NCBI RefSeq assembly: GCF_000717645.1
Contig: NZ_JNZZ01000037.1
Span: 1 to 49,498 of the forward strand
Length of the DNA: 49,498 nucleotides
Direction of reading: 5' to 3'
DNA from: Streptomyces californicus
Lineage (GTDB): Bacteria; Actinomycetota; Actinomycetes; Streptomycetales; Streptomycetaceae
The notes under the pieces are model-generated. The model saw only the letters and a program-made list of their open reading frames with translations, was not told the DNA's origin and ran no database searches. The position numbers and the translations under genes were made by a program. Below are positions 1-8,007 of this stretch, in pieces. Position 1 is the stretch's first letter. Each line of letters starts with the position of its first letter.

Positions 1-797
1 GTGCTGGTGGGGGCGGTGCGGGCGGGGGCGCCCGGGGCCTCGCCGACCGGTGGGTCCCGGTCGGCCGCGGGGGTTTCCGGGCTCCCGCCGGCCGGTATGG
101 CCCGGTCAGCCGCAGGGGTTCCCGGGCCTCCGCCGGCCGGTGGGCCCGGACTGTCGGACCCGGCCGGGGCACCCGGCGCCCCCGCCCCGGCCCGGCCCCC
201 CGGCGCCTCCAGGCTTCTGCGGCGGTGGCGGGCGACCCGGGCGCGGTTGCCGCAGGCGCCTCCGGAGCACCAGCGCCGCCGGCGGCCGCGCGAGGTGTCC
301 AGGTAGAGGCGGTGGCACGTCTCGCCCTGGCAGCGGCGCAGGGCCGCCCGCGCGACGGGATCGGTGAGCAGGTCCACCGCGTCCCGGGCGACGACGGCGA
401 GGAGGCCCGCGCAGTCGGGCGCGGAGGACAGGGTCCGTACGAGGGAGCCGTCCGCACCACGCACCGCGCGGGGGCTCGGAGGGGGCCCGGCGGCAAGGGC
501 GTTGAGCCGGTCGAGGGCATCACTCGGACCTGCCGCTCCATTGAGCTGAGTGTCCATCAGGACGCGTACATATGAACGGAGTTCACGGAAGCGGGCGACC
601 CACTCCCCATCCACCGCCGACAGCTCCGTGTCCGGCGGAACGAGCCGCACCTCGCGCAGCCAACGGGCCAACCGGTCGGCGCCTCCCAGCAGTTCACCGG
701 GGCCGCGCGCGCCGCCCACCCCCTCCGTGGCCACCAGGTCCAGGCAGACCCGGCCCGCGTCGAAGCGCCGCGCCCGCGCACTCCCGCCCGCCGCCAT
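1..797 (-). CDS. CGNR zinc-finger (ABATE-type) putative transcriptional regulator, 3' end beyond window
   Basis: Reading the minus strand from ATG 797 gives a continuous frame to the window edge, so the C-terminus is missing. The first ~180 residues look like an ABATE-type stress-regulator domain (start MAAGGSARARRFDAGRVCLD). They are followed by a C-terminal zinc finger with CQGETC, LDTS, RRWCSGGACGNR and ARHR; the C-x4-C and CGNR motif identifies the family. Known members are presumed DNA-binding regulators; no target can be inferred. After the finger comes a Pro/Gly/Ala-rich tail with repeated PPAGG and TPAAD units, unusual because the family normally ends soon after the finger. Two in-frame GTGs lie just upstream (803 and 809) with GAGG nearby, so the true start could be a few codons earlier. 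It is divergent from the GNAT gene at 928. Confidence 0.85.
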   Translation of the reverse strand, partial: MAAGGSARARRFDAGRVCLDLVATEGVGGARGPGELLGGADRLARWLREVRLVPPDTELSAVDGEWVARFRELRSYVRVLMDTQLNGAAGPSDALDRLNALAAGPPPSPRAVRGADGSLVRTLSSAPDCAGLLAVVARDAVDLLTDPVARAALRRCQGETCHRLYLDTSRGRRRRWCSGGACGNRARVARHRRRSLEAPGGRAGAGAPGAPAGSDSPGPPAGGGPGTPAADRAIPAGGSPETPAADRDPPVGEAPGAPARTAPTS

Positions 798-927
798 GCT
801 CACGTTCACCGCCTCGGGTCGCCCGGTGGAACGGCCGTCCCCAGAGTGCTCCCGTCGGGGCCCCGCCGGAACCCCCGCCGCCGACCCCGTACGGTGACGG
901 CCCAAGGGCCACGAGGGGGAGACACGC

Positions 928-1491
928 ATGGACCCGCACGACGGAAGCACCGTGACCGGCTCCGGGGGCCTTCTGCTGCGCCGGTGGCGGCCGGAGGACC
1001 AGCCCGCGCTGCTGCGGGCGTACGACGATCCGGCGATGCGACGGTGGCTCGCCGTCCAGGTCACCGGGGCGGACGGAGCGGCCGCCTGGCTGGAGGAGCA
1101 GCGGGCGGGGTGGGAGGCGGGCAGGCGCTTCGGCTTCGCGGTGACGGAGAGCGGACGGGAGGGCGAACTGCTCGGCAACGTCGTGCTGAAGGAGCTGGAT
1201 CTCGTGAACGGCACGGCGGAGACGGGCTACTGGACGACGGCACCGGCACGCGGCCGGGGCGTGGCGTCACGGGCGCTGGCGGCCCTCACCGACTGGGCGT
1301 CCACGACCTTCGCCGAACAGGGCCTCGAACGGGTGGAGTTGCTGCACCAGATCGACAACGCGGCCTCATGCCGGGTGGCGGAGAAGTGCGGATACCCGCT
1401 GGGGCGCGTGATCCCGGCGCTGCCGCCCGCCTATCCGCTGGACGGTCATGTGCACGTGCGACTCCTCGCCCGGGCCGCGCTCACCCGATAG
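928..1491 (+). CDS. GNAT family N-acetyltransferase
   Basis: A 187-residue protein with a complete GNAT fold. It has an N-terminal LLLRRWRPEDQPALL segment (beta1/alpha1), a central GNVVLKELD strand, the acetyl-CoA loop (ARGRGVASRAL, fitting R/Q-x-x-G-x-G/A), and the C-terminal IDNAASCRVAEKCGY signature typical of RimJ/RimL-like enzymes. It would transfer an acetyl group from acetyl-CoA to an unidentified amine (small molecule or protein N-terminus). A purine-rich GAGGGGGAGA lies about 6 nt before the ATG. Its last 11 bases overlap the 3' end of the convergent GNAT gene at 1481-2044. The two proteins share the fold but are not close duplicates. Confidence 0.9.
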   Translation: MDPHDGSTVTGSGGLLLRRWRPEDQPALLRAYDDPAMRRWLAVQVTGADGAAAWLEEQRAGWEAGRRFGFAVTESGREGELLGNVVLKELDLVNGTAETGYWTTAPARGRGVASRALAALTDWASTTFAEQGLERVELLHQIDNAASCRVAEKCGYPLGRVIPALPPAYPLDGHVHVRLLARAALTR

Positions 1492-2044
1492 GCAGTTCGT
1501 CGTGGAGGAGCCGCTGGAACAGGTGGTGGTCGCGCCAGAGGCCGTAGATGTGCAGATACCCCGGGGCGGTGCCGATCCGCTCGAACCCGGCTTTGGCGAG
1601 CACCCGTTGGGACGGCACGTTGTCGGTGACGGTCGCCGCCTCGACGCGGTGGAGGCCCAGCAGGTCACGGGCCTCGTCGCAGACCGCGCCGACGGCGGCG
1701 GTGGCCAGGCCGCGTCCGGCGTGGTCGGCGTCGACCCAGTAGCCGAGGCGGCCGTTGCGGAAGGGGCCCCGCTCGATGGCGGAGAGCGTGAAGGCGCCGA
1801 TCACCCGCTCCTCGGCGTCCGCCAGCACCCAGGGCATGGACCGCCCGGCGTCCCGGTCGGCCAGCAGGGCGGTGAGCCGGGTCGACTGGCCCTCGACGGA
1901 GTAGAAGAACGCGGGGCGCACCGGCTCCCAGCGGCGCATGTAGTCGCGGTTGCGGGTGAGGGCCGCGGCGAAGGAGGGGGCGTCGGCGAGTTCGGCGGGC
2001 CGGAAGGTCACGCCGGGGGCGAGGAGGCGGGTGCGATCGGTCAT
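1481..2044 (-). CDS. GNAT family N-acetyltransferase (RimJ/RimL-like)
   Basis: 187 residues starting MTDRTRLLAPGVTFRPAELA. RimJ-type features: NRDYMRRWEP near residue 35, central IGAFTLSAI, GYWVDADHAGRGLATAAVGA (acetyl-CoA binding loop), and TDNVPSQRVLAKAGFERIG. The C-terminal LHIYGLWRDHHLFQRLL matches ribosomal-protein alanine acetyltransferase relatives. The likely reaction is acetyl-CoA-dependent N-acetylation of a protein N-terminus or a small amine; the substrate cannot be told from sequence. It is convergent with, and overlaps by 11 bp, the GNAT gene upstream. Confidence 0.9.
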   Translation of the reverse strand: MTDRTRLLAPGVTFRPAELADAPSFAAALTRNRDYMRRWEPVRPAFFYSVEGQSTRLTALLADRDAGRSMPWVLADAEERVIGAFTLSAIERGPFRNGRLGYWVDADHAGRGLATAAVGAVCDEARDLLGLHRVEAATVTDNVPSQRVLAKAGFERIGTAPGYLHIYGLWRDHHLFQRLLHDELPIG

Positions 2045-2182
2045 CCGGTCACGCTAGCCGCCACGGTCGCGCACCGCTCACGCGCCCATGGCTCCCACCT
2101 CCGCCCCCGTCGTACGAGGCCGCGCGCCCGCTTCTCCGTACGTACGCGCCCGGAGCCCCGCCCCCGGCGTGAGGCCGCCGCC

Positions 2183-3325
2183 TCACCGTCCGTACTTCGT
2201 GTCCGCCGAGGGGTCCAGCGCCAGCCGGTAGCCGCGTTTGACCACCGTCTGGATCAGCCGGGGCGCACCCAGGGCCGAGCGGAGCCGGGCCATCGCCGTC
2301 TCCACCGCGTGCTCGTCGGTGCCGCTGCCGGGCAGGGCCCGCAGCAGGTCGGCGCGGGCCACCACCCAGCCGGGGCGGCGGGCCAGCACGTGCAGGAGGG
2401 CCATGCCGGCGGGCGGCACCGCGCGCAGTTCGTCGTCGACGAGGACGGCGTGGCCCCGGATCTCGACCCGGTGGCCGCCGATCGGCAGAACACGTGCGGT
2501 GGAGGGGAGTCGGGCGCAGAGGAGCTGGACGAGGGGGCCGAGGCGGAAGCGTTCCGGCTGGTGGGTCGGGATGCTCCGGGCCTGGAGCGGAAGGGCGGTG
2601 ACGGGTCCGACGCAGGCGACCACGATGTCGTCGCGCAGCGCCCCGAGCACCTCCGGGAGCAGTCCGCGCGTCTCGGCGCGGCCCAGGAACGAGGCGGCGG
2701 CGGGGGCGCTGGTGAAGGTGAGGGCGTCCAGGCCCCGGGCGGCCGTGACGTCGAGCATCCGGTCGAGCGGGGCGATGTCCTGCGGGGGCATCCAGCGGTA
2801 GACGGGGACCACCACGACCTCCGCGCCCGCCGCCGTCAGGGACTCCACGAAGCCGGGGAGCGGCTCGCCGTGGAGTTGGAGGGCGATCCGGCGGCCGGCG
2901 ACGCCTTCGGCGAGGAGGCGGTCGAGGACCTCGGCCATCGACTCGGACCCGGGCGACCAGGCTTCGGTCAGGCCGGCGGCCCGGACAGCGCCCTTCACCT
3001 TGGGCCCCCGCGCGAGGAGTTCGGCGGCGCGCAGCGTCTTCAGGAGGGCGTCGCCGATGCCCCAGCCGTCGGCGGCCTCGATCCAGCCGCGGAACCCGAT
3101 CGCGGTGGTGGCGAGCGCCACGTCCGGCGCGTGGTCGATCAAGTCCTGGGTTGCGGTGAGGAGTTCGCGGTCGTCCGCGAGCGGCACGATCCGCAGCGCC
3201 GGGGCGTGCAGGACGGTGGCTCCGCGGCGGCGGAGGAGGGCGCCCAGCTCCTCGGCGCGGCGGGCCGCGGTCACCCCGACGGTGAAGCCCGCGAGGGGGC
3301 CGTGCGCTGTGTCGTCGTCCTGCAT
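2183..3325 (-). CDS. nnaR: NnaR-like nitrate/nitrite assimilation regulator (HemD-like domain + OmpR-type winged helix)
   Basis: 380 residues. Residues ~12-255 form a uroporphyrinogen-III synthase (HemD) fold (FTVGVTAARRAEELGALL, LHAPALRIVPL, LTFTSAPAAASFL, ACVGPVTA). Residues ~275-370 are an OmpR/PhoB-type winged helix ending VETAMARLRSALG and TVVKRGYRL. This domain pair next to a NarK transporter is characteristic of the actinobacterial regulator NnaR (and mycobacterial Rv0260c beside narK3), which acts with GlnR on nitrate/nitrite assimilation genes. The HemD part is thought to sense rather than make tetrapyrrole, so I call it a regulator, not hemD. ATG 3325 is preceded by AGGAG about 12 nt upstream. 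The frame is open much further upstream, but that stretch is GC-rich noise covering the control region. The gene has its own ~250 bp leader containing a GlnR-like box. Confidence 0.85.
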   Translation of the reverse strand: MQDDDTAHGPLAGFTVGVTAARRAEELGALLRRRGATVLHAPALRIVPLADDRELLTATQDLIDHAPDVALATTAIGFRGWIEAADGWGIGDALLKTLRAAELLARGPKVKGAVRAAGLTEAWSPGSESMAEVLDRLLAEGVAGRRIALQLHGEPLPGFVESLTAAGAEVVVVPVYRWMPPQDIAPLDRMLDVTAARGLDALTFTSAPAAASFLGRAETRGLLPEVLGALRDDIVVACVGPVTALPLQARSIPTHQPERFRLGPLVQLLCARLPSTARVLPIGGHRVEIRGHAVLVDDELRAVPPAGMALLHVLARRPGWVVARADLLRALPGSGTDEHAVETAMARLRSALGAPRLIQTVVKRGYRLALDPSADTKYGR

Positions 3326-3464
3326 GGCGTGTTCCCGCTCCTGTGATTCCCGCCGGCGGCTCGTCCGGTCCCTGCGGTCTGTCGTCACCTTCTCGCGGGG
3401 CGGCGGCGGAGGGGTGACGACGGCCCCTCCGCGCGGTACGGACGCCTGAGCCTGCCAACCGCGC

Positions 3465-3502
3465 GTGACGGGCTCGGTTCCCCCGTATTTCCCCGCCGTT
3501 AC
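3465..3502 (-). promoter_or_regulatory. GlnR-like binding site upstream of nnaR
   Basis: On the minus strand the bases read GTAAC-N6-GAAAT-N6-GAACC-N6-GTCAC. The first two blocks match the actinomycete GlnR a-site/b-site pattern (GTnAC-N6-GaAAC) with one mismatch at the last base. All four blocks keep the 5-6-5-6-5-6-5 spacing, though the second pair is poor. The site lies about 140-180 bp upstream of the nnaR start, in a gap with no other gene. GlnR is the global nitrogen regulator and is known to control nitrate genes in Streptomyces. Assignment is by motif only. Confidence 0.55.
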
Positions 3503-3576
3503 GCCGCCTGTCGCCGCCGTGCGATCCGGGTGCCTTTCCTCCAGGGTGTGTCCGGTCCTGATCCGCCGGGCACGCC

Positions 3577-4908
3577 CTACACCTCCGCGTAGCCGAGCCG
3601 GGTGCGTACGGTCGTGGCTTGTGGACGCCGAAGGTATACCGCCCACGTGAGGGCGGAGCACACTCCGTAGAAGGCGAGGAAGGACCAGAAGGCCGCGGTT
3701 CCGGTGCCGTACGCCTGGAAGGACTGGCGGAAGGCGAGGTTGACGGCGAGTCCCCCGAGCGCGCCGACGGCCCCGATGAGGCCCATGGCCGCCCCGGAGA
3801 GCCGCCGTCCGTGGGCGGCCGCCGCCTCCCCGTCCAGGCCCCGGGCGAGCGCCTGGGCGTGGAAGATGCCGGGGATCATCTTGTACGTCGATCCGTTGCC
3901 GAGTCCCGTCAGGACGAACAGGGCGGTGAAGCCGGCGAGGAAGACGGGCAGCGAGGCGGCCCCGGAGGCGTGGATGACGACGCCCGTGGCGGCGGCCGTC
4001 GCGGCGAAGGCGGCGAGCGTGACGCGTGCGCCGCCGTACCGGTCGGCGAGCCTGCCTCCCAGCGGGCGGGCCAGCGAACCGAGCAGCGGCCCGGCGAAGG
4101 TGAGGGAGGCGGCCTGGAGCGGGGTGCGGCCGAACTGGGTCTGGAGGACCAGGCCGAAGGCGAAGCTGTAGCCGATGAACGACCCGAACGTGCCGACGTA
4201 GAGAACGGCCATGATCCAGGTGTGCCGGTCGCGGGCGGCCAGGAGCGCGGCCCCGGTGTCGTTGGCCACGGGCCGGAGGTTGTCCATGTACAGGGCGGCG
4301 CAGACGGCTGCGGTGACGATCAGCGGGATGTAGACGCCGAGGACGACCCGGGGGTGCGCGGCGCCCAGGGTGCCGATGACGAGCAGACCGACGAGTTGGA
4401 CGACGGGCACGCCGATGTTGCCGCCGCCCGCGTTCAGGCCGAGCGCCCAGCCCTTCTTCCGCAGCGGGAAGAAGGCGTTGATGTTGGTCATCGACGAGGC
4501 GAAGTTGCCCCCGCCGATCCCGGTGAGCGCGGCGACCGCGAGGAACGTGCCGTACGAGGTGCCGGGCTCCATCACCCAGAGGGCGGCCAGGGCCGGGACG
4601 AGCAGGCTCACCGCGCTGAACACGGTCCAGTTGCGCCCGCCGAACCGGGCGACGGCGAACGTGTACGGCACGCGCACCAGCGCGCCGACGAGGGTGGCCG
4701 TGGAGATGAGGAAGAACTTCCCGGCCGCGTCGACGCCGTACTCCGGCCCCATGAACAGGACCATCACCGACCACAGGGTCCAGACGGAGAAGCCGATGTG
4801 CTCGGAGAGCACGGAGAACCACAGGTTGCGGCGGGCGACGCGTTCGCCGGTCTCCCGCCAGAACGCGGTGTCCTCCGGCTCCCACGTCTCGATCCAACGG
4901 CCTGCCAT
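3577..4908 (-). CDS. narK: Nitrate/nitrite transporter, NarK family (MFS)
   Basis: 443 residues with about 12 hydrophobic segments. NNP-family marks: the N-terminal cytoplasmic head with WFSVLSEHIGFSVWTLWSVMV, the glycine-rich GIGGGNFASSMTNINAFFP motif, and a second glycine-rich segment AGGGNIGVPVVQLVG. The later R/G-rich loop (ARPLGGRLADRYGG) is the MFS motif. It would move nitrate or nitrite across the cytoplasmic membrane (uptake, antiport or nitrite extrusion cannot be separated). ATG 4908 has GGAGG 6 nt upstream; the open frame continues upstream, but through non-coding repeats. It lies upstream of nnaR on the same strand with a 250-bp gap, so the two are neighbours with separate promoters. 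A TAGCGT hexamer at 4947-4952 (minus) could be its -10. Confidence 0.93.
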   Translation of the reverse strand: MAGRWIETWEPEDTAFWRETGERVARRNLWFSVLSEHIGFSVWTLWSVMVLFMGPEYGVDAAGKFFLISTATLVGALVRVPYTFAVARFGGRNWTVFSAVSLLVPALAALWVMEPGTSYGTFLAVAALTGIGGGNFASSMTNINAFFPLRKKGWALGLNAGGGNIGVPVVQLVGLLVIGTLGAAHPRVVLGVYIPLIVTAAVCAALYMDNLRPVANDTGAALLAARDRHTWIMAVLYVGTFGSFIGYSFAFGLVLQTQFGRTPLQAASLTFAGPLLGSLARPLGGRLADRYGGARVTLAAFAATAAATGVVIHASGAASLPVFLAGFTALFVLTGLGNGSTYKMIPGIFHAQALARGLDGEAAAAHGRRLSGAAMGLIGAVGALGGLAVNLAFRQSFQAYGTGTAAFWSFLAFYGVCSALTWAVYLRRPQATTVRTRLGYAEV

Positions 4909-5124
4909 CTCGCGCCTCCACGGGGGGATCGGGGTGTCGGGTCCCGACGCTAGGGAGCGCGCGTTTCGGTGCGGTGGCGCGAGGTGACCGGTGCGCAACC
5001 TTGCTCTCACCGGGCCGGGGGCGGTCCGGTGAGCAGAGGGCCCGCGAACCGCCGACCGGCCGGAGAGAGGGCGCGGAAACCTGCGCGGGGCGGAAAGCCG
5101 TCCGACGCGGAGAGCCGTGCGAGA

Positions 5125-5221
5125 CCGGAGCGGTGCGAGCCCGGGGCCATGCGGACCCGGAGCCACGCGGGCCCGGAGCCGTGCCGGGCCCGGAGCCGTG
5201 CGGGCCCGGAGCCGTGCCGGG
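5125..5221. repeat. 16-bp tandem repeat (about 6 copies) between LysR gene and narK
   Basis: The gap 4909-5242 holds no gene. From 5125 a 16-bp unit close to CCGGAGCCGTGCGGGC recurs about six times (starts near 5125, 5141, 5157, 5173, 5190, 5206) with substitutions and one extra base. The rest of the gap (4909-5124) is upstream DNA of narK. There, minus-strand GTGAG and GTCAC blocks spaced 22 bp apart weakly suggest a GlnR/NnaR site, but the matching b-sites are poor. Confidence 0.8.
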
Positions 5222-5242
5222 CGGCACGGAGCACGGAGGCGA

Positions 5243-6211
5243 TCAGGAACGGTCGCGCATCAGCGACAGATCGCGCTCGGGAAGCCACGCACCGGCCGGC
5301 CGCTCCAGCCACCCCTCGGCGCGGGCCAGCGCGTCGGCGGCCTCGCGCAGGGCGTCCACGCCCGGGTGCCGCAGCCCCTTCCGCCAGACCAGCGACAGCG
5401 GCGAGAGCGGAACCGGGTCGACGAGGGGGCGCAGCACCGTCCCGGGCATCGCGGGGAAGTCGACCACGGCCAGCACGGGGTGGCCGCCCTTGGCCATGAC
5501 CCGCTGGAACTCCGCCGCCCCCACGGCCAGCGGCACCGGCGGCGCCATCACGATGCCCCACTCCGCGAACAGCAGGGCGGCGAGGTCCGTCCACTCCCGC
5601 GTCCGCTCGTTGCCGGCCCCCGCGTAGACGGTCTCGCCGGAGAGTTCGGCCAGGGCGACGGTCTCCCGGTCGGCGAGGGGGTGGGCGAGCGGCAGCATCA
5701 GGGCCATCGGCTCGTAGCGCACCGGGTGGGCGGAGAGCCCCGAGCGCACGGTCGGGGCCAGCCCGGCGGCCCGGCCGAACGAGGCGTCGAGCCGGCCGGC
5801 CAGGATCTCGGAGGCCGCCCAGGTGAGCCCGGACTCGAAGCGGGCCATCAGCTCGCACTCGGGCACCAGCTCCCGGGCGCGCGCCAGCACCCGGGCGGCG
5901 GTGGCCCCGTCGCTGTTCAGGTCCACGAGCAGCGGCCGGGCGGAGCCGCCGAAGGCTCCGGCGAGTTCGGCGTGCGCGTCGAGCACCCGGCGGGCGTACG
6001 GCAGCAGGCGCGTGCCGTCCGGGGTGAGGGCGACCTGCCGTGTGGTCCGGACGAACAGCTCCGCCCCCAGCTCCCGCTCCAGCCTCCGGATGTCCCGGCT
6101 CAGCGCCTGCTGGGCGACGAAGAGACGGGCGGCGGCCCGGGTGAAGTGCAGTTCCTCGGCGACGGCGAGGAAGGCGCGCAGGAGCCGGGGGTCGGTGTCG
6201 AAGGGGGGCAC
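5243..6211 (-). CDS. LysR-family transcriptional regulator
   Basis: 322 residues. The N-terminal winged helix (residues ~7-66) has the LysR pattern RLLRAFLAVAEELHFTRAAA, then LSRDIRRLERELGAELFVRT and VALTPDGTRLLPYARRVL. The rest is a periplasmic-binding-like effector domain. It starts at GTG 6211; no strong ribosome binding site is visible. It is divergent from the MFS gene, with inverted GTGAAT/ATTCAC elements in between, the classic arrangement in which a LysR protein autoregulates and controls the divergent gene. The effector is probably a small molecule exported or imported by that transporter, which is inference. Confidence 0.92.
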   Translation of the reverse strand: MPPFDTDPRLLRAFLAVAEELHFTRAAARLFVAQQALSRDIRRLERELGAELFVRTTRQVALTPDGTRLLPYARRVLDAHAELAGAFGGSARPLLVDLNSDGATAARVLARARELVPECELMARFESGLTWAASEILAGRLDASFGRAAGLAPTVRSGLSAHPVRYEPMALMLPLAHPLADRETVALAELSGETVYAGAGNERTREWTDLAALLFAEWGIVMAPPVPLAVGAAEFQRVMAKGGHPVLAVVDFPAMPGTVLRPLVDPVPLSPLSLVWRKGLRHPGVDALREAADALARAEGWLERPAGAWLPERDLSLMRDRS

Positions 6212-6214
6212 GGG

Positions 6215-6260
6215 GTGAATCTACCGCCCGGACAGGCATTCACAACACAGGTGCGTGAAT
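6215..6260. promoter_or_regulatory. LysR-type operator: perfect ATTCAC-N11-GTGAAT palindrome plus a third half-site
   Basis: Positions 6238-6243 (ATTCAC) and 6255-6260 (GTGAAT) form a perfect 6-bp inverted repeat with an 11-bp spacer, matching the T-N11-A rule for LysR boxes. A third half-site GTGAAT sits at 6215-6220, so each half-site faces a neighbour. The cluster lies in the short gap between the lysR start (6211) and the MFS gene, and partly overlaps the lysR start region, consistent with autorepression. Confidence 0.7.
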
Positions 6261-6314
6261 CGGTGCGCAGAAGGTGTTGGACCCGGACGGCGGGTCGCGA
6301 CGAGCCTGGTCCGT

Positions 6315-7802
6315 ATGCCGATACGCCCTGCTGCCCACCCGGAGGCCGCCCCCTTGCCCACCGCGCACCCCCGCCCCGCCGCCCCCGCTCTCCCTGGTCC
6401 CGCCCTCACCGCCCCAGCCGCCCCTGCCGCACCGGGCGCTCGCCCGCCCGCCCCCGCCCGGCGCCCGGAGCCCGCACCCCGGTCCGCCCCGTACGCTCGC
6501 CCGGCGCGGGTCTCGGCCGCTCCCCCGGCGGCGCCTCTCCTCGCCGTGTCGGGAGGCCAGTTGGTCGCGGCCCCGCGCTCCGCCTCCACGGGCCCGGAGC
6601 GGCGGACGCCACGGCCGCCGTCGTCCAACCCGTACCTGCGGCTGCTCGCGACTCCCGGGGCCCGCGCCTTCACCGCGGGCAACCTGATCGCCCGGCTGCC
6701 GATGGGGATGTTCAGCGTCAGCGCGGTGATCATGATCGCCGGTTCCCGTGGCTCGTACGCCCTCGCCGGGGCCGTCACCGCGACCGGCCTGGCGGCGACG
6801 GCCGTCGTGGCGCCCTTCACCGCCCGGCTGGTGGACCGCTACGGCCAGGCGCGCGTCGCGGTGCCCGCCACCGCGCTCGCCGTGCTGGGATCGCTGGCGC
6901 TCGTGCTGTGCGTCCATGTCGACGCCCCGGCCTGGACGCTGTTCGCCGCCTACGCCGCGACCGCGACGACCCCGAACACCGGCGGGATGTCCCGGGCCCG
7001 CTGGGCGCATCTGCACCGGGGCGACCCGGCCGCCCTGCACACCGCGAACTCCTTCGAACAGGCCGCCGACGAACTGTGCTTCATGCTGGGCCCGGTGCTG
7101 GCCGCGACGCTCTGCGGGGCGCTGTTCCCGGAGGCGGGAACGCTGGTCGGCGCGGTGCTCCTGATGACCGGCGTCCTGGTCTTCGCCGCGCAGCGCGCCA
7201 CGGAACCGCCCGTCACGCCCCGTACGAAGGCCGCGGCCTCGCCGCTGCGCACCCCGGGGATGCCCGCGCTGCTGGCGGTGTTCCTCGCGACGGGCGCGGT
7301 GTTCGGGTCGCTGGAGGTGGTCTCGATCGCCCATGCCGGGGGCGCGATCCTGGCGCTCCAGGCGGCGGGCTCGTGCGTGGCGGGCCTGGTCTACGGCTCG
7401 CTGCGGCCGGCCCGCGACGTCCGTCTGCGGCTGCTGCTGTGCCTGGCCGGGATGACGGCGCTGATGTCGCTCCCGCTGCTGGCCGCCACGGGCTCCGCCG
7501 CCCTGCCGGTCCTGGCGCTCTGCCTGCTCATCGCGGGCGCGGCGACCGCGCCCACCATGGTCACGGGCATGACGCTGATCCAACGGGCCACGCCCCCCGA
7601 GCAGTTGAACGAGGGCATGACGCTCGCGGTGACCGCGCTGCTGGGCGGCATCGCGGCCGGCGCGGCGGCGGGCGGCTGGCTCGCCGAGCACGCCGGCACG
7701 GCCACCGGCTACGCGGCGCCGATGTCGGCGGCGGCCTTGGCCCTGCTCGTCGCGGCAGCGGGCCGCCGCAGCGTGAACCGCGCCCCGGTTCAGGCCCGTT
7801 GA
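6315..7802 (+). CDS. MFS transporter
   Basis: About 495 residues with a long Pro/Ala-rich N-terminal stretch (~95 residues) before the first membrane helix (TAGNLIARLPMGMFSVSAVIM). Roughly 12 hydrophobic segments follow, with the MFS loop LVDRYGQARVAVPATA between helices 2 and 3, and a shorter middle loop. The closest resemblance is to small drug or metabolite exporters of the MFS. The start is uncertain. A GTG at 6255 is in frame, but it lies inside the operator palindrome. ATG 6315 has no clear ribosome binding site. A GTG at 6546 would remove most of the low-complexity head. It is probably controlled by the divergent LysR protein. The stop overlaps the 3' end of the small convergent gene at 7790-8002 by 13 bp. 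Confidence 0.85.
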   Translation: MPIRPAAHPEAAPLPTAHPRPAAPALPGPALTAPAAPAAPGARPPAPARRPEPAPRSAPYARPARVSAAPPAAPLLAVSGGQLVAAPRSASTGPERRTPRPPSSNPYLRLLATPGARAFTAGNLIARLPMGMFSVSAVIMIAGSRGSYALAGAVTATGLAATAVVAPFTARLVDRYGQARVAVPATALAVLGSLALVLCVHVDAPAWTLFAAYAATATTPNTGGMSRARWAHLHRGDPAALHTANSFEQAADELCFMLGPVLAATLCGALFPEAGTLVGAVLLMTGVLVFAAQRATEPPVTPRTKAAASPLRTPGMPALLAVFLATGAVFGSLEVVSIAHAGGAILALQAAGSCVAGLVYGSLRPARDVRLRLLLCLAGMTALMSLPLLAATGSAALPVLALCLLIAGAATAPTMVTGMTLIQRATPPEQLNEGMTLAVTALLGGIAAGAAAGGWLAEHAGTATGYAAPMSAAALALLVAAAGRRSVNRAPVQAR

Positions 7803-8002
7803 CGAATCCACGCGGCGAGATCGCGGACCACTTCGGCCGACGCGCCTCCGAGGTGGACGAGCGCCTTGTCGGTGATGGTGGGGATGTCGCCGTGGAGGGA
7901 GGGCAGGGTGAAGCCCGCCAGCCGGAGCGCCTCGGCGAGGTCCCGTGCGGCCAGATCGCCCTCGACGAGCGCGGCGGCCTGTGCGGGTCGCTGGGAGAAC
8001 AT
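7790..8002 (-). CDS. Small conserved-looking protein of unknown function (70 aa)
   Basis: A 70-residue frame with strong G/C third-position bias. It starts MFSQRPAQAAALVEGDLAARD and ends AEVVRDLAAWIRQRA; it is helical, with no membrane segment or recognisable motif. AAAGG lies 10 nt before the ATG. It starts 5 bp after the stop of the ATP-binding protein frame and 50 bp after the 69-aa gene, so all three probably form one transcript. I do not recognise a family. Confidence 0.6.
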   Translation of the reverse strand: MFSQRPAQAAALVEGDLAARDLAEALRLAGFTLPSLHGDIPTITDKALVHLGGASAEVVRDLAAWIRQRA

Positions 8003-8007
8003 CGGAG

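Noticed and set aside
2183..3325. Calling the HemD-like gene hemD
   Set aside because: The OmpR-type winged helix and the narK neighbour point to the NnaR-type regulator rather than a biosynthetic uroporphyrinogen-III synthase.
4947..5010. GlnR box upstream of narK
   Set aside because: GTGAG and GTCAC are spaced 22 bp apart on the minus strand, but the b-site blocks do not match; too weak to list as a separate site.
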